From contig JAOANR010000012.1 of assembly GCA_030278955.1 (NCBI GenBank), forward strand, positions 957,858 through 1,021,857: a stretch of 64,000 nucleotides of DNA, read 5' to 3'. This DNA is from Hygrophila difformis (Eukaryota; Streptophyta; Magnoliopsida; Lamiales; Acanthaceae). The notes beneath the pieces were generated by a model. The model saw only the letters and a list, made by a program, of their open reading frames with translations. It was not told the origin of the DNA and searched no databases. Position 1 is the first letter of the stretch; each line of letters opens with the position of its first letter. The position numbers were made by a program, and so were the translations under genes. Positions 43,849 through 54,475 of this stretch are shown piece by piece.

Positions 43849-45783
43849 ATGTATAATCCTCCAAACCTCCCTAAGAAATCGGGTTATAGGTATATACCCA
43901 TGCTCGAGGGGAGAATGGGGATTTATGATCCACAGTCACCGGATAGCGTTCCTACTCCTATTCCTGATGAGCATATTTTTGAAAATCGCAGACTCCGCAC
44001 TAAAAATTTAGTACAGATGGATCATCCACAGGGATCAGGAGGTGCCTCCAAGTCCAAGGGACTTCTTTCCTATTTTAGGAGGAACAAGTCCAAGAGTGGT
44101 GCATCTTCTAGACATACTACAGTACCAGCTGATGACCATCAGGAGGTCAATCAGCCTGACCAGCCTAACCAGCCTGATCAGACCCTTCAGCCTGAGACGT
44201 CTGATCATTCACAGGCCCCCTCTAGAGCCTCTCGGGGGAAGGCACCTGCCACGAGTTCCACTTCCTCTCGACCTAGGAGGGGGAGATCTGCAGCATTAGT
44301 CATACAGGAGCCTGTCCCTGAGGCTGTAGGAGGAGAGGAAGATGAGGAGGAGGTTGATCAGGAGGAGCAGGTGGAGCAGCAGGATAGGGGAGGACCTAAA
44401 AAGCAAGATCCTAGAGCGTATGTACCCGAGTTGCATTATGTCAGCCCGGGCATTTTTTATGCCACTGTGTTTAGGAGTGCCAGAGCTTACGAGCTTTACA
44501 AGAGGTTTCACAAGAAGAGGATTATTGCCGATAGAGGATTTTCAGATAGAGATCTGCAGCACCCCCTACTCCGTGATGCTATTAGATCCAGAGGTTGGGA
44601 GAGATTTGTTAGACATCCATCCGGATCATATTCGTGGGAGTTGACTAGGCTGTTCTTAGCCAACGCTGAGGAGGAGGATTCTTGGATTTTCGGGGTTAGA
44701 GTACCCATCACTCCTCAGCACATCAACCAATTCTTCGGAGTAGTGGATGTGCCTTACGGCAGGGATTTTTGGGAGCCAGTTATGAGGGCTGATGATAGGG
44801 AGGAGATCAAGAAGCTGGTATTGATGTCAATGTTTGAGGGTCAGGAGGATGTCCTCACATATGATGATGATGACATGAGTAGACTACATGGGCCTGATAT
44901 GGATGCACACATGTATCAGCTGCTCATGTTCTACAGATCAAGATTGAGTCCTTCGACTCACACCTCTGGACCTACTGCCTTGGATATGTACGTCCCATAC
45001 TGCATCAAGGTTGGGAGCCCGGTTAACATGGGAGAGCTTATATCACTTGAGTTGAGACAGACACCGGGGGTGTCTAAGAGATCAGCTCTTATGTTCCCCA
45101 GCTTGATATGGCAGCTGTGTGCACAGGCAGGAGTGGATATGGGGCAATTTGATAGAGACTGGAGGATGAGGCCACCTATTCCCTTTGGGAAGAGGAACTT
45201 CAAGCTGCCTGGGATTAGATGCAAGCCGATGATACTTCCGAGGGAGTTACCCAGGCAGTCACCACCACCTGCACCTTCACATGCTAGCCAGGAGCATTCT
45301 GAGGCTCCTTCGCAGTCCACCCGGGGTACACGAGGTGGTAGAGGCAGAGGTAGAGGACGTGGCAGAGCTCAGCCACAGCAGTCGCAGCAGTCACATCAGC
45401 AGTATCCGGGAGAGCCGGATTGGGCTAGGGCATTGATGATTGATCAGCAGACAATGATGACCAACCAGCAAAATTGGATGAACACTATGGATGAGAGGAT
45501 GAGGTTGGTAGCTCAGAGGCAAAACTTTTTGAGCGATCAGATGGAAAATAATGCCCGAGCCCAAGCTTACCATGCAGCCAGACTGGAGTATTTTATGTCC
45601 CAGAGCCTAGGGCAGCGTTATGTCGCTCCTCAGACACCTTTTGAGGACGACGATGATGAGGACTATGTTGGGTCTGGGGATGGTAGCGATGAGGGCGATG
45701 AGGATGCTGAGGATGCTGATGCTGGAGATGGGTCTGAAGAAGTGGGGGACAACGATGATGATGATTCTGAGGACTCCGACTGA
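43849..45783 (+). CDS. Accessory ORF 1 of Athila-like element C (plant transposon protein family)
   Basis: The frame is intact for 644 codons from an ATG. Residues 1-190 are low complexity, with Gln/Asp/Pro repeats and an acidic Glu run. Residues about 190-470 form the domain shared with 46,849-48,306 and with element A's relic (IADRGFSDRDLQHPLL, GSYSWELTRLFLAN, SPSTHTSGPTALDMYVPYC). An RGG-like stretch (GGRGRGRGRGR) comes next, then a Gln/Met-rich helix ending RLEYFMSQSLGQRY, and a very acidic tail ending DDDDSEDSD. Athila elements carry an env-like ORF in this position, but no signal peptide or membrane segment is visible. The RGG motif and acidic tail suggest nucleic-acid or histone binding (inference). 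The open frame argues for recent selection or activity. Confidence 0.75.
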   Translation: MYNPPNLPKKSGYRYIPMLEGRMGIYDPQSPDSVPTPIPDEHIFENRRLRTKNLVQMDHPQGSGGASKSKGLLSYFRRNKSKSGASSRHTTVPADDHQEVNQPDQPNQPDQTLQPETSDHSQAPSRASRGKAPATSSTSSRPRRGRSAALVIQEPVPEAVGGEEDEEEVDQEEQVEQQDRGGPKKQDPRAYVPELHYVSPGIFYATVFRSARAYELYKRFHKKRIIADRGFSDRDLQHPLLRDAIRSRGWERFVRHPSGSYSWELTRLFLANAEEEDSWIFGVRVPITPQHINQFFGVVDVPYGRDFWEPVMRADDREEIKKLVLMSMFEGQEDVLTYDDDDMSRLHGPDMDAHMYQLLMFYRSRLSPSTHTSGPTALDMYVPYCIKVGSPVNMGELISLELRQTPGVSKRSALMFPSLIWQLCAQAGVDMGQFDRDWRMRPPIPFGKRNFKLPGIRCKPMILPRELPRQSPPPAPSHASQEHSEAPSQSTRGTRGGRGRGRGRGRAQPQQSQQSHQQYPGEPDWARALMIDQQTMMTNQQNWMNTMDERMRLVAQRQNFLSDQMENNARAQAYHAARLEYFMSQSLGQRYVAPQTPFEDDDDEDYVGSGDGSDEGDEDAEDADAGDGSEEVGDNDDDDSEDSD

Positions 45784-46228
45784 CTGAGAGAGAGATGAGC
45801 GATAGATAGGCTTGTGATCATTATAGATGACATGTATTGATAGGCCTATGTATTTGACTCTATTGCTTTTGTGCTACATTTTAGTTATTTTCATTTGAGT
45901 TGTAGTTGTCCTAACTCTATTTTCTTTTTAGTATTTTTGCTATCTTTGATATACTATTTCTATTATCCATGTTCTTTTGATTTTATGGAGTATTAGATGG
46001 TGTTTAAATAGATTTTAAGGTTTTAGTTACTTTTAAATTCAATAAAGTAGCTCTTACCAATAACATGCTAAATTGAGTTGTTTTGAACTGGTAAAAAGAT
46101 CAATGAAGTTTATTTGAACTAGATTGAGGTGTAGATGGAGTGAAATTGGTATTGTTGAGTGATTTGGAGATTTTGGACATCATGGGGAAGAACTTAGGAA
46201 AAACACATTCTACTCGAATTGACACAGA
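45784..46228 (+). other. Spacer between accessory ORF 1 and hairpin array 2
   Basis: AT-rich and non-coding; an AATAAAG polyadenylation-like signal occurs near 46,042. Confidence 0.45.
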
Positions 46229-46569
46229 ATGCGCCACTTAGGCACTGTGGCGCCTAAAAATGCCCTGAAGCGCCATTTTATGCGCCAGAAAACTTAGAAA
46301 TTTTTCTAAGTTTTTCCAAAATGCGCCACACATGCTTGGTGGCGCATAAATCTGCCTTTCTGCGCCACTTTTTGCGCCGCAGAATTAAAATTTTTCCAAG
46401 TTTGCTTCAGGATGCGCCACTTCTTCTTGGTGGCGCATAAAACTCCCTTCCTGCGCCAATTTTTGCGCCATGGCTTATTTTTAAATTTATATTATTTTCA
46501 AAATGCGCCATTTGTGCTGTGTGGCGCCTAAAAGTGACCTTCTGCGCCACTTTTTGCGCCACTGACGCA
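46229..46569 (+). repeat. GCGCC hairpin array 2 of element C
   Basis: Four units of about 80-95 bp start near 46,229, 46,320, 46,413 and 46,503. Each has ATGCGCCAC-(9-11 nt)-GTGGCGC(C/A)TAAA, about 15 nt of spacer, then TGCGCCACTTTTTGCGCC. Between units the sequence is AT-rich (AATTTTTCC). Confidence 0.88.
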
Positions 46570-46848
46570 AATTTTTCAAAAATTCGCGAATCCAAAATAT
46601 TCAAATCATATCTATTCGATTTTTGGGATCCTAAACAGCATTATACTAACTCCAAATCATATGTTTAGTGTATATTTGGATCTAGATTAAATCAATCCCG
46701 CCATATCTCAACAAAATCAAGATTTCACCTCCTTTAAAAGAGCCATGACCGATCGGTCATACTCTCATTCTCAAATCTGTCAATTTTTCTCTTCTTCCAG
46801 TTTAATTAGCTTTCCAATCCCAATCCTTTCTTCCTAAATTCTGCCACC
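46570..46848 (+). other. Leader-like region before the second accessory ORF of element C
   Basis: TTTAAAAG (46,733) and a pyrimidine-rich stretch lead to TGCCACC-ATG, a good translation-start context. It could serve as promoter and 5' leader for the downstream ORF (inference). Confidence 0.4.
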
Positions 46849-48306
46849 ATGAGACCAAAGAGAAAGAATAACCCAAGAAACAATGGTGGAAAGAAATTGA
46901 AAGCCACAGAGCCTGCTCCATCACAAACACCAAAAATTAATGAACCCATTCTGGAGCCGGCTGCTGTGGGTGCTGAAGATGAGTTTGTGAACAATCTGGT
47001 AGTTCCCGATTCATATCATGGTTACGATACTTCTTTCAATTCTGCTCAACCAACGGAGGATGATCCACAGCAAGAAGAAGATGTCGCTGAATCCCCGGAG
47101 GAAATCTCACCAGAAATTCCTCGTGAATCTAAAACCAAGAGGAAGAGTCACAATAGAAAGAATGATGCTACCCCTCTGGAAGAATTAACAGGAGATACTT
47201 TTAATCCGGCTATTTTCATCAATCAAACTGCATATTCTTATTATCAGAAGATGGTGGAAAGATGGATGATTCCGGATAAAGGGTTCACTGAAGCTGACAT
47301 GGAGCGATTTTCGGTTCATGATGCTCTCATGAGTCGAGGATGGATGAAATTCGCTGCGCATCCGGAAGGAGTTTATTCTTGGGAGCTTACCAGACAGTTC
47401 TTGTGCAATGCTCAGTATGATCGTTATACCTCATGGATTAGGGGAGTGCCTGTGCCATATGGTCCCGCAGTAATCAATGAACTTTATGGTACTGTGGATG
47501 TCTCTTGCCCAGCTACGAAGAAGAAGCACTTTCATGACCCTATTCATGAAGAGGAAGGAGGACCCGAATTGGAGAAAAGAATTTTGAAATAGATGTTTGA
47601 AACTCAAAAGAAAGTGGCTTACATAGGAGAGAAGAAGGAGAATGTTGTAGCCACTCTAATGGCTGCACCGCTTTATCAGATCTACCTGCTCTACAAGCAT
47701 AAGGTATTTCCTACTTCGCACACTTCACAACCGAATGCAGAGGAGCTTTATTTTGTGTATTGTGTGAAGAATGGGCTGCCTATTGACATTGGAGATATGA
47801 TAGCATATGAGCTGGATAAAATGGCGTCTGACACTGCACGGATTGTGCTGGGATTTCCTGCACTAATCTGGACACTTTGTGAGAGAGCTGGAGTGAATAT
47901 GACGGCCTATGCTCATGATGTGAAGCCAAAGCCTCCTATCTCTTTCAAGAATTTCTATAATAAGCCTGGAGTAAAGTGTGCAGAGCTTGGTTACCCTACT
48001 ACATCCCGTGGGACACCCACTTGTCATCCTGATAGACCTAGTACATCTGGTACTAAGGTGGAGCCTGCAGAGATCGCAATCAATAGGATGACCTATGAAA
48101 TTCATCAGCTTAGAGAGGAGATGAAGAGGAAGGATGATAGTACACGAGCACAAATTTCACAACTTTCTAGTAGACTTGAATTTTTCATGTCTGAAAGTCT
48201 AGGTGATCGATATATTCCTCCTACTACTAGTTCGAGCTCTACAGGGAATGATGATGTTCCTAGGGAAGATGAAGTAGGTGATTCGGATGGATCCTTAGAG
48301 ATCTAG
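46849..48306 (+). pseudogene. Accessory ORF 2 of Athila-like element C, one in-frame TAG
   Basis: The frame spans 486 codons from an ATG, broken only by TAG at 47,590-47,592; the two halves are in the same phase. The N-terminus has basic, NLS-like clusters (PKRKNNPRNNGGKKLK and TKRKSHNRK). The shared domain covers residues about 120-390 (IPDKGFTEADMERF, GVYSWELTRQFLCN, FPTSHTSQPNAEELYFVYC). The C-terminal coil ends RLEFFMSESLGDRY, matching ORF 1, then an acidic tail. It lacks the RGG stretch. It is a diverged tandem paralogue of ORF 1. A nonsense mutation is the simplest reading; stop-codon readthrough cannot be excluded. Confidence 0.72.
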
Positions 48307-49714
48307 ATTTTTGATTAGATAGGATTGCTCCCTTTTTGGTTTAATTTGTAATAGTTAGAATTATTTGGTACTATTTTGCTTAGTTAATTAGCACTTTTAT
48401 GTAATAGTTGCTAGAATTTGTGGTATTTTGCTTTTGGTAAATTTATGGAATTTAATATTTTAATTAAATCTGTCCTTGTTTATTTAATGGATTAAAATAA
48501 TTATTAAAAATCAAAAATCTGAAATTTATAAATTAAAATAGCAAAAATCTGAATTAAATAAATAATGGAAAGAAATTTAGTTATTTGAATCTATAAATTA
48601 CCATGTGTTCTAACATTTATCTTTTGTATGAGCAAATACCATATAAATATAAAAAGCAGCAGGATATACCATGAGAAACAAGCAAAAGGGGAACATCCAA
48701 TACGGTGAAAGAATTTCTAGGATCTACATATTCCAGGTGTGATCTTTTCATGTATTATGTTATCAATTTGCATGAAGAATATGGTAAGAGCTTGAGTTGA
48801 TTTAATTTTAGTTTATTTTACTATTTACTATGCTTTAAATAAAATGGTACATGCATGACTAATTATTTTAAATTTAAATTGTGTTTTCCCAGTGGTGCTA
48901 TTGTTTGGAGATTATCACATCATTGCCAATCTGGAGAAAATCCAAATAAGTCTAAATGTTCTGCTCTAATCCGATTTTACAATTTGATGAGTGTTAGGTT
49001 TCTTAGTTTAAAGTTCTAGACTTTGTCAAATTGTTATACAAGTTGTTTGAGCTATTGATGACAATTCTATTTGCCTTCCAGAAAACTATTTGATTAATTA
49101 GACTAGTTATTTAAAATGTGGAGAGTTACCATTATTTATAAACAAATATGCTCGTTCTAAGTCTTTTTAAATGCTTAATTAAAATAAAGTCAGAGAGAAC
49201 CCTGTAAAAAAAAAGAGAGAGAGAGAGAGAAGTTATCTTGCAAAAAGAAAAAGAAAAGAAAAATTAAAGAATGCAAGATTAAAAAAAAAAAGAAGAAGAA
49301 GAAGAAAAATAGGGTGATCAAATAAAAATTTATAAACTCTTGACTGGATGACTGGCACATATTCGGTGACACGAGTAGCTTTTGGAATTCAACCGTCTAC
49401 AACTCAGCCAAAGTGTCTAGAATATAGTGAAACCTAGCCATAGATTGAGCATATTTAAAGACTGGAATAGAAAAGCATATTTACATTATTCACTTTCCCA
49501 TATTAAGTGCTATGTATGATTAATCTGTTTTCTGTATTGTAAGTGCTTTGGACATCTGGTTCTAATAACTGATGCATATCAATTTGCCTAGTTGTAGTAC
49601 ATTAAACTTTGAACCCTCTTATCTCATTTTGTTGTTGAAATCTACGATTTGGCATAACTATAAAGACTTTATCTCTATTATCTTGATTGGCAAGTTGATG
49701 TGCTAATTGATCTC
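48307..49714 (+). other. 3' untranslated region of element C
   Basis: AT-rich without coding capacity. A GA-rich simple repeat (49,212-49,305) is present. A plausible polyadenylation region was not pinpointed. Confidence 0.5.
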
Positions 49715-49752
49715 ATTGCTCAAGGGACGAGCAATATTTAAGTGTGAGGATG
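49715..49752 (+). other. Pre-PPT hairpin and polypurine tract of element C
   Basis: ATTGCTC (49,715-49,721), loop AAGGGAC, GAGCAAT (49,729-49,735) form a perfect 7-bp stem. TTTAAGTGTGAGGATG follows and abuts the LTR. Confidence 0.75.
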
Positions 49753-49753
49753 T

Positions 49754-51814
49754 TGATGCACCCTGTGAAACCACATTTAAATAAGCTTAAATTATGATAA
49801 AATGAACCTAAATTGCATGCATGAGACCCTATTTTACTGCTTTTTAGTGTACATTTCATGTGATGTGTAAATATTAATAAGACTGATTAAATTGAGCTTA
49901 TTTGAGTTCAATTTACCTTGTGTTATGCTTTTTAATAAGACTTTGGCAATTCTAATACATTGCAATGATGTTTCAGGCATTAAAATGAAGAAAGAAGATG
50001 TTCGGAGGTCAAAGGATGCAAAATTCGGAATTTTCAACACTGGAAGGCTCCAGAATGCGCCACATAGGCATGGCGGCGCATAAAAATGCTCTCCAGCGCC
50101 ATTTTATGCGCCACTTCAACACTTGGGAAAATTTCGGATGGAAAAAGCTTCAGGATGCGCCAGCTCTTCTTGGCGGCGCATAAAAAGCCATTCAAGCGCC
50201 ACTTTTTGCGCCGAGGTCGAATTTTAGGAAATTGTCATAATGCACCGCTTCTTCTTGGCGGTGCCTGAAACCACCTTGGAGCGCCACTTTTTGCGCCGTT
50301 TTGGAAAATTCGGAAAATCAGCGTATGCGCCAGTTCTCCTTGGTGGCGCCTAAAACCCTCTCCGAGCGCCGTTTTATGCGCCATCGTCGCGGTTGAGCAG
50401 TTTCTTAACCTCCCGAACTCGGTTTTAAACACCGTTTTCTTCATTTCTTCGAGAGCCAGACATACTTTTTCGATTAGAAACACTCTGAAATCATCTGCAA
50501 ATGGGAGAAGAAGGCCGGAAACACAAATCCATGCCGGAGGAATGCATCAAGAACACTGTTCTGGGCGTGTTCTTCCTATTCTAGGTGTTGCCTTTCTTTT
50601 TCTTGCTTTGTAATGAATTGAATTTGCCTCTAAATGTAATTTGCTATTATATTTTTAATTTGTAGACGGATTTCTGTAATGTTCGTGTTAGAAGTGTTCT
50701 AGAACGGGAGTTCAGAATCACTTTGAAGTACGAATTCATCTTTTATGGAAGCATATAATATGTCGATGTTTTATTCTGAAATCTGGAATTCTGATTAATA
50801 TGTTTTTGATCGATGTTCTGTGTTTAGGAATAAGAATCTGATATTTCTGATCGCTTAAACTGGATAAATCTGTTATAAGATTAGGCTCTGTATTAGGATT
50901 GCATGTCAGATGCCTGCAAATTGATCGAGAGTTCATGTTTTCATCAAATCTGTTATCTGAAATGTTAATCTGCTAGAAATCTAATTGATCGATCAATCTG
51001 TATCATCTATTTTTAGTAATCTGGCATTAATTCTAATTTCTCTGCAATTTAATATTATTAATTAAATCCAGTTTACCATGTTTTGCTATTATTTTACCAT
51101 AATTGTTAGATTATTTACACTGTTCTGCATAATTAAATGTTAGAACTCAATTCCATAAAATTCTGCTTTGCTAAATCGGGAGATAAAAAGTAGAATTAAT
51201 ATTTTAGTACCGGAATTGGGAATAAATTACATTATAAATGGATTCTAGCATGTGCACAATGATTTGGGAAATGAAAAGTGCCTTTTAATTGCTATAGGAA
51301 AATTTGTAAGCTTGGGAAAGACTCAAATTTAAGCCTAGAATAATGATTGCAGAATGTTAGATAATTTAACCAACTTCCATGAAATCTGTCTAAGCATAAT
51401 TTGATTATTAGCATATTATAATATTTTTAATCTTTATAAAATTATTAATTTTAAGAAATTGATCTTTTTAGACATTGGAAAATGCTAAATCAATATGCAA
51501 TTTCTATTTTATATAAAGATGGCAACATTTAAAATATTACAAGCATCTCCCATTTATATTCTTATTAAATATAATTTTAATTTGCTCTATTTTAAATTTA
51601 ATGTCACTATTTTTAATTAAATCACCATTAGAATTAATCAAATCTTTTTAAATATATTAAATATAATTAATGAACTTAAGAACAATTAAAATTTCTCCGG
51701 AATGAAATAATATTCTGAAATTCCCTGTGGATTCGACCCGGTATTCACCGGTTTTATTACTTGATGACAACCATCCGCTTGTGGTAAAATATGAGTAGTG
51801 AAAATCACCCATCA
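49754..51814 (+). repeat. 3' LTR of Athila-like element C (2.06 kb)
   Basis: It runs from (T)TGATGCACCC to CACCCATCA(A), giving TTGATG/CATCAA inverted ends. It contains GCGCC hairpin array 3 in its 5' part. A TTTTAAA box near 50,432 and a CTAG|GTGTTG donor-like site near 50,582 follow the array. Near the 3' end is CCCTGTGGATTCGACCCGG. No open frame is present. The flanking 5 bp on the right are ATATC. Confidence 0.75.
50054..50388 (+). repeat. GCGCC hairpin array 3, inside LTR C
   Basis: Four units of about 80-95 bp start near 50,054, 50,153, 50,240 and 50,326, built like arrays 1 and 2. In the third unit the stem is GCACCGC...GCGGTGC instead of GCGCCAC...GTGGCGC, so two base pairs changed on both sides. 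Confidence 0.88.
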
Positions 51815-51815
51815 A

Positions 51816-53420
51816 TATCGCAAGTGGAGATCTAGCTCAACCTAGTATAACGGGGTTTGGAAAAAGATTTTATCATTTTAATAAGGATTTCAACCATTAA
51901 GTTTAGAAAAACTCAAATTCAACAAGTATAGTAAATGTTCGTCACAGTTCGCGCCTTTTTACTTTAAAGCTCCGTTTCTTAGGCGAACATCATGAAATTT
52001 ATACAGTAAACCAATGACACCCTAACGAACAACTTTCATGTTTTATGTTTTTCGAAATAAGGTAAGGAGTTAAGTCAAAAATCGAGATTTCTACAGAATC
52101 TTCCTGCTGTTAGAATTTCAGATTCGGCGAACTGTTTTAAAACGATTTTTCGACATATCAAACGAGCTTCAAAAATTCTGAAAATGTACGGGCACATAAT
52201 ATAAATGATTATCTACAACTTTTATTTGCATTTCAAGGGCTAGTTCTGACCAAACCTAATAGAAAAACACTGATTTAGTTCGATTCGAAAAGCTGTTAGA
52301 TTTTTTGGATTTCACAGAAAGCGCAGAAGCAACAGGATTAGTTTTAGAGATTCAAATGCCAATGAAAATTCGTGAAATTTTAATACAATATACTCTGGGG
52401 TCTTAGAAACAAATTTGCAGTTTTAATCTTTTCGTTTCGAACACTCGAGAAGGCTCTAATAAGCGGGTTACATAAACTGCGCACGGTGAGTTCTCTAGGG
52501 GCAGATTTACGTTCATTCATTAAATCCTACAATCTATTCGACCTAGGGGCGCCAAAATAGATATGAAAGGAAGCTAACTTACTGTGGATTGGTTCTTGGG
52601 CTTTCGATTTCATAGGGTTGGCCTCCGGGATCAACGAGCAAGTCCGATTCGCTACTCTTTCTCTTCTTCGAGTCCGATTCGTGGTCACAAGATAATAAAC
52701 TAAACTTAGATTCTAAACTCGACCAAAATTCATGAAATAAGGTTCAAAATTTATCCTTACCAACCTACAACTGTGGTGTGTGTTGAAATCCGCCCGAGGT
52801 GCCTTCTTCTCCATCGAATTCGTCCTCAAATGCTCCCGTACTAGGATTTTCTTTGAATTTTGAAGGTGGAAGAAAATGTGGGGTGGATAAAGGATATCTA
52901 GAAACTAGATATGGGGTATTTATAGCCCCTAAGCAATCTCACACATCCAAGGTCGGTTAGGCAAGTCTTGGGGCGCAAGAAGTGGAAGAAACGGCGAAAA
53001 ATCCGGAGTCGGGCGAGTGAATCTCGTCAGGGGCGCTGCTGTCCAAAACAGTGCGGTTTTGACCCAGACCGCGCAGCCACCACGCGGCTTTGGCCTGGGC
53101 CTGCGCCTGGGTCAGACCGTGTTATCCCGTTGGGCCTTCTTCTCCTCTCCTTTTGGGTCTTTCTGCTTCTATTTTCTTGGGCTTATTCATTGTACTATCT
53201 CTGGGACTAAAATTTCTATTTTTAAATTCATTTCGAACTCGAATTACTTCTGTATTTGAAACCTTGAATTCGTCGACTATTGGTTCCCGTGCAATAATTT
53301 ATTTAACTAAATTATTTTCGACTTCACAGGCTCTTGGAAATTAAATTCTTTTGATTTTTGAATTTAATTCCATTTCCTTTTAAGCGTGATCAACATGCAA
53401 CTAAATTCGTGGATATTACA
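51816..53420 (-). repeat. Diverged chromovirus-type LTR fragment
   Basis: In minus orientation it begins TGTAATATCC (53,411-53,420), close to the TGTAATACCC start of the Tekay LTRs. It has a matching order of features: GC-rich segment near 52,970-53,130, TATTTATAG near 52,917, and repeated CTACAACTTTTATTTG-type motifs. The far end is missing, cut by the end of element C. Copies are too diverged to be recent. Confidence 0.55.
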
Positions 53421-53459
53421 TTTAATTACTTAATAACTTGTATATTAATTACTGCATTC

Positions 53460-53880
53460 TATGTATGTAGGTTACCACACATTTTGAGTGATTGCCACAT
53501 TCATGATATATTGGCTACATATATGATGTATGTTGGTTACCACATAAGTACTATATATGGTAGCTATCACACATCTAGAGTTTGGTTAATATATTCATGG
53601 TATATTGAATAACACACATGTGTTTGGTTGCCATTTTTTTAGTATATTGGTTACTACATTCTATGTAGGTAAATTACTACTTATTTTTATTACTGGTTAT
53701 CATATATTCTTATTGTGTTACCACATAGTATCTACAATTTGGTTATTACATACCACATTTGATATATTGGTCACATTATTTATGATATATTAGTTATCAC
53801 ATCTCTAGAATTTGATTACTACGTAGTTGATACATTTTTACCATAGACTATATAAGTTGGTTACCACATACTTAATATTC
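53460..53880. repeat. Degenerate tandem repeat with TTGGTTACCACAT core
   Basis: About ten imperfect copies of a 35-50-bp unit with the core TATATTGGTTACCACAT (variants GGTTACCACA, GGTAGCTATCACA, TTGGTTATTACAT). No coding capacity. Confidence 0.65.
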
Positions 53881-54142
53881 CATCCGTTTAGATAAAATTG
53901 AAACAAATGAATAGTACTTACTATTTATTGAATGATGTTGATGCAACCTTTTAACACATTTATATAAGATAAAATATAGTCAAAATTAGATCTTGTTGGA
54001 TTCGTCTAGTTACGTAGTTTCAGATTATCAAATTTTTATAATTTTTACTTTTATATAATTTGAGATATTAATCATTAAAAATATAAATTAAATTGCGTGA
54101 AATAGTTAAATCTTACTATTATTAAAAAAACGGAGGGGAGTA
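53876..54142. mobile_element. Stowaway-like MITE
   Basis: The left end is TTCCATCCGTTTA and the right end AAACGGAGGGGAG, flanked by TA. The interior shares the AGATCTTGTTGGATTCGT block with neighbouring copies. Confidence 0.7.
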
Positions 54143-54475
54143 TATACTATATTGAGGCAAAATTATGGAAGTTTGTGGGAGGAGACTTTTTAAAATACCC
54201 TATGACTTAATAAACCCTATATAGTTTATAGATACAAATTAAGGTTCGGCCTATTACTATTCTTTACAGCCCAATACTATTTATAGTATAAATTGCCTTG
54301 GGTAACTTTGACAATATCATTTTTGCAGCCAGGCAGCGTCATTTTGACAATGGGGGCTAGGGTCGGCTATTTTTGGCCATGACCGCAGGCACCGAGCAGA
54401 GAGTTTGATTCCGATTTTGCCTTTGCCTCTCGGAAAAGGATTATATGGAGAATGCAGAGATCTGGTTGTATTTAA
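54143..54475. other. Intergenic spacer
   Basis: No gene or known repeat is recognised. The stretch 54,300-54,470 is less AT-rich and carries only a short minus-strand frame. Confidence 0.45.

Noticed and set aside
43849..45783. Envelope glycoprotein
   Set aside because: The position fits the env-like ORF of Athila elements, but I see no signal peptide, membrane segment or cysteine pattern.
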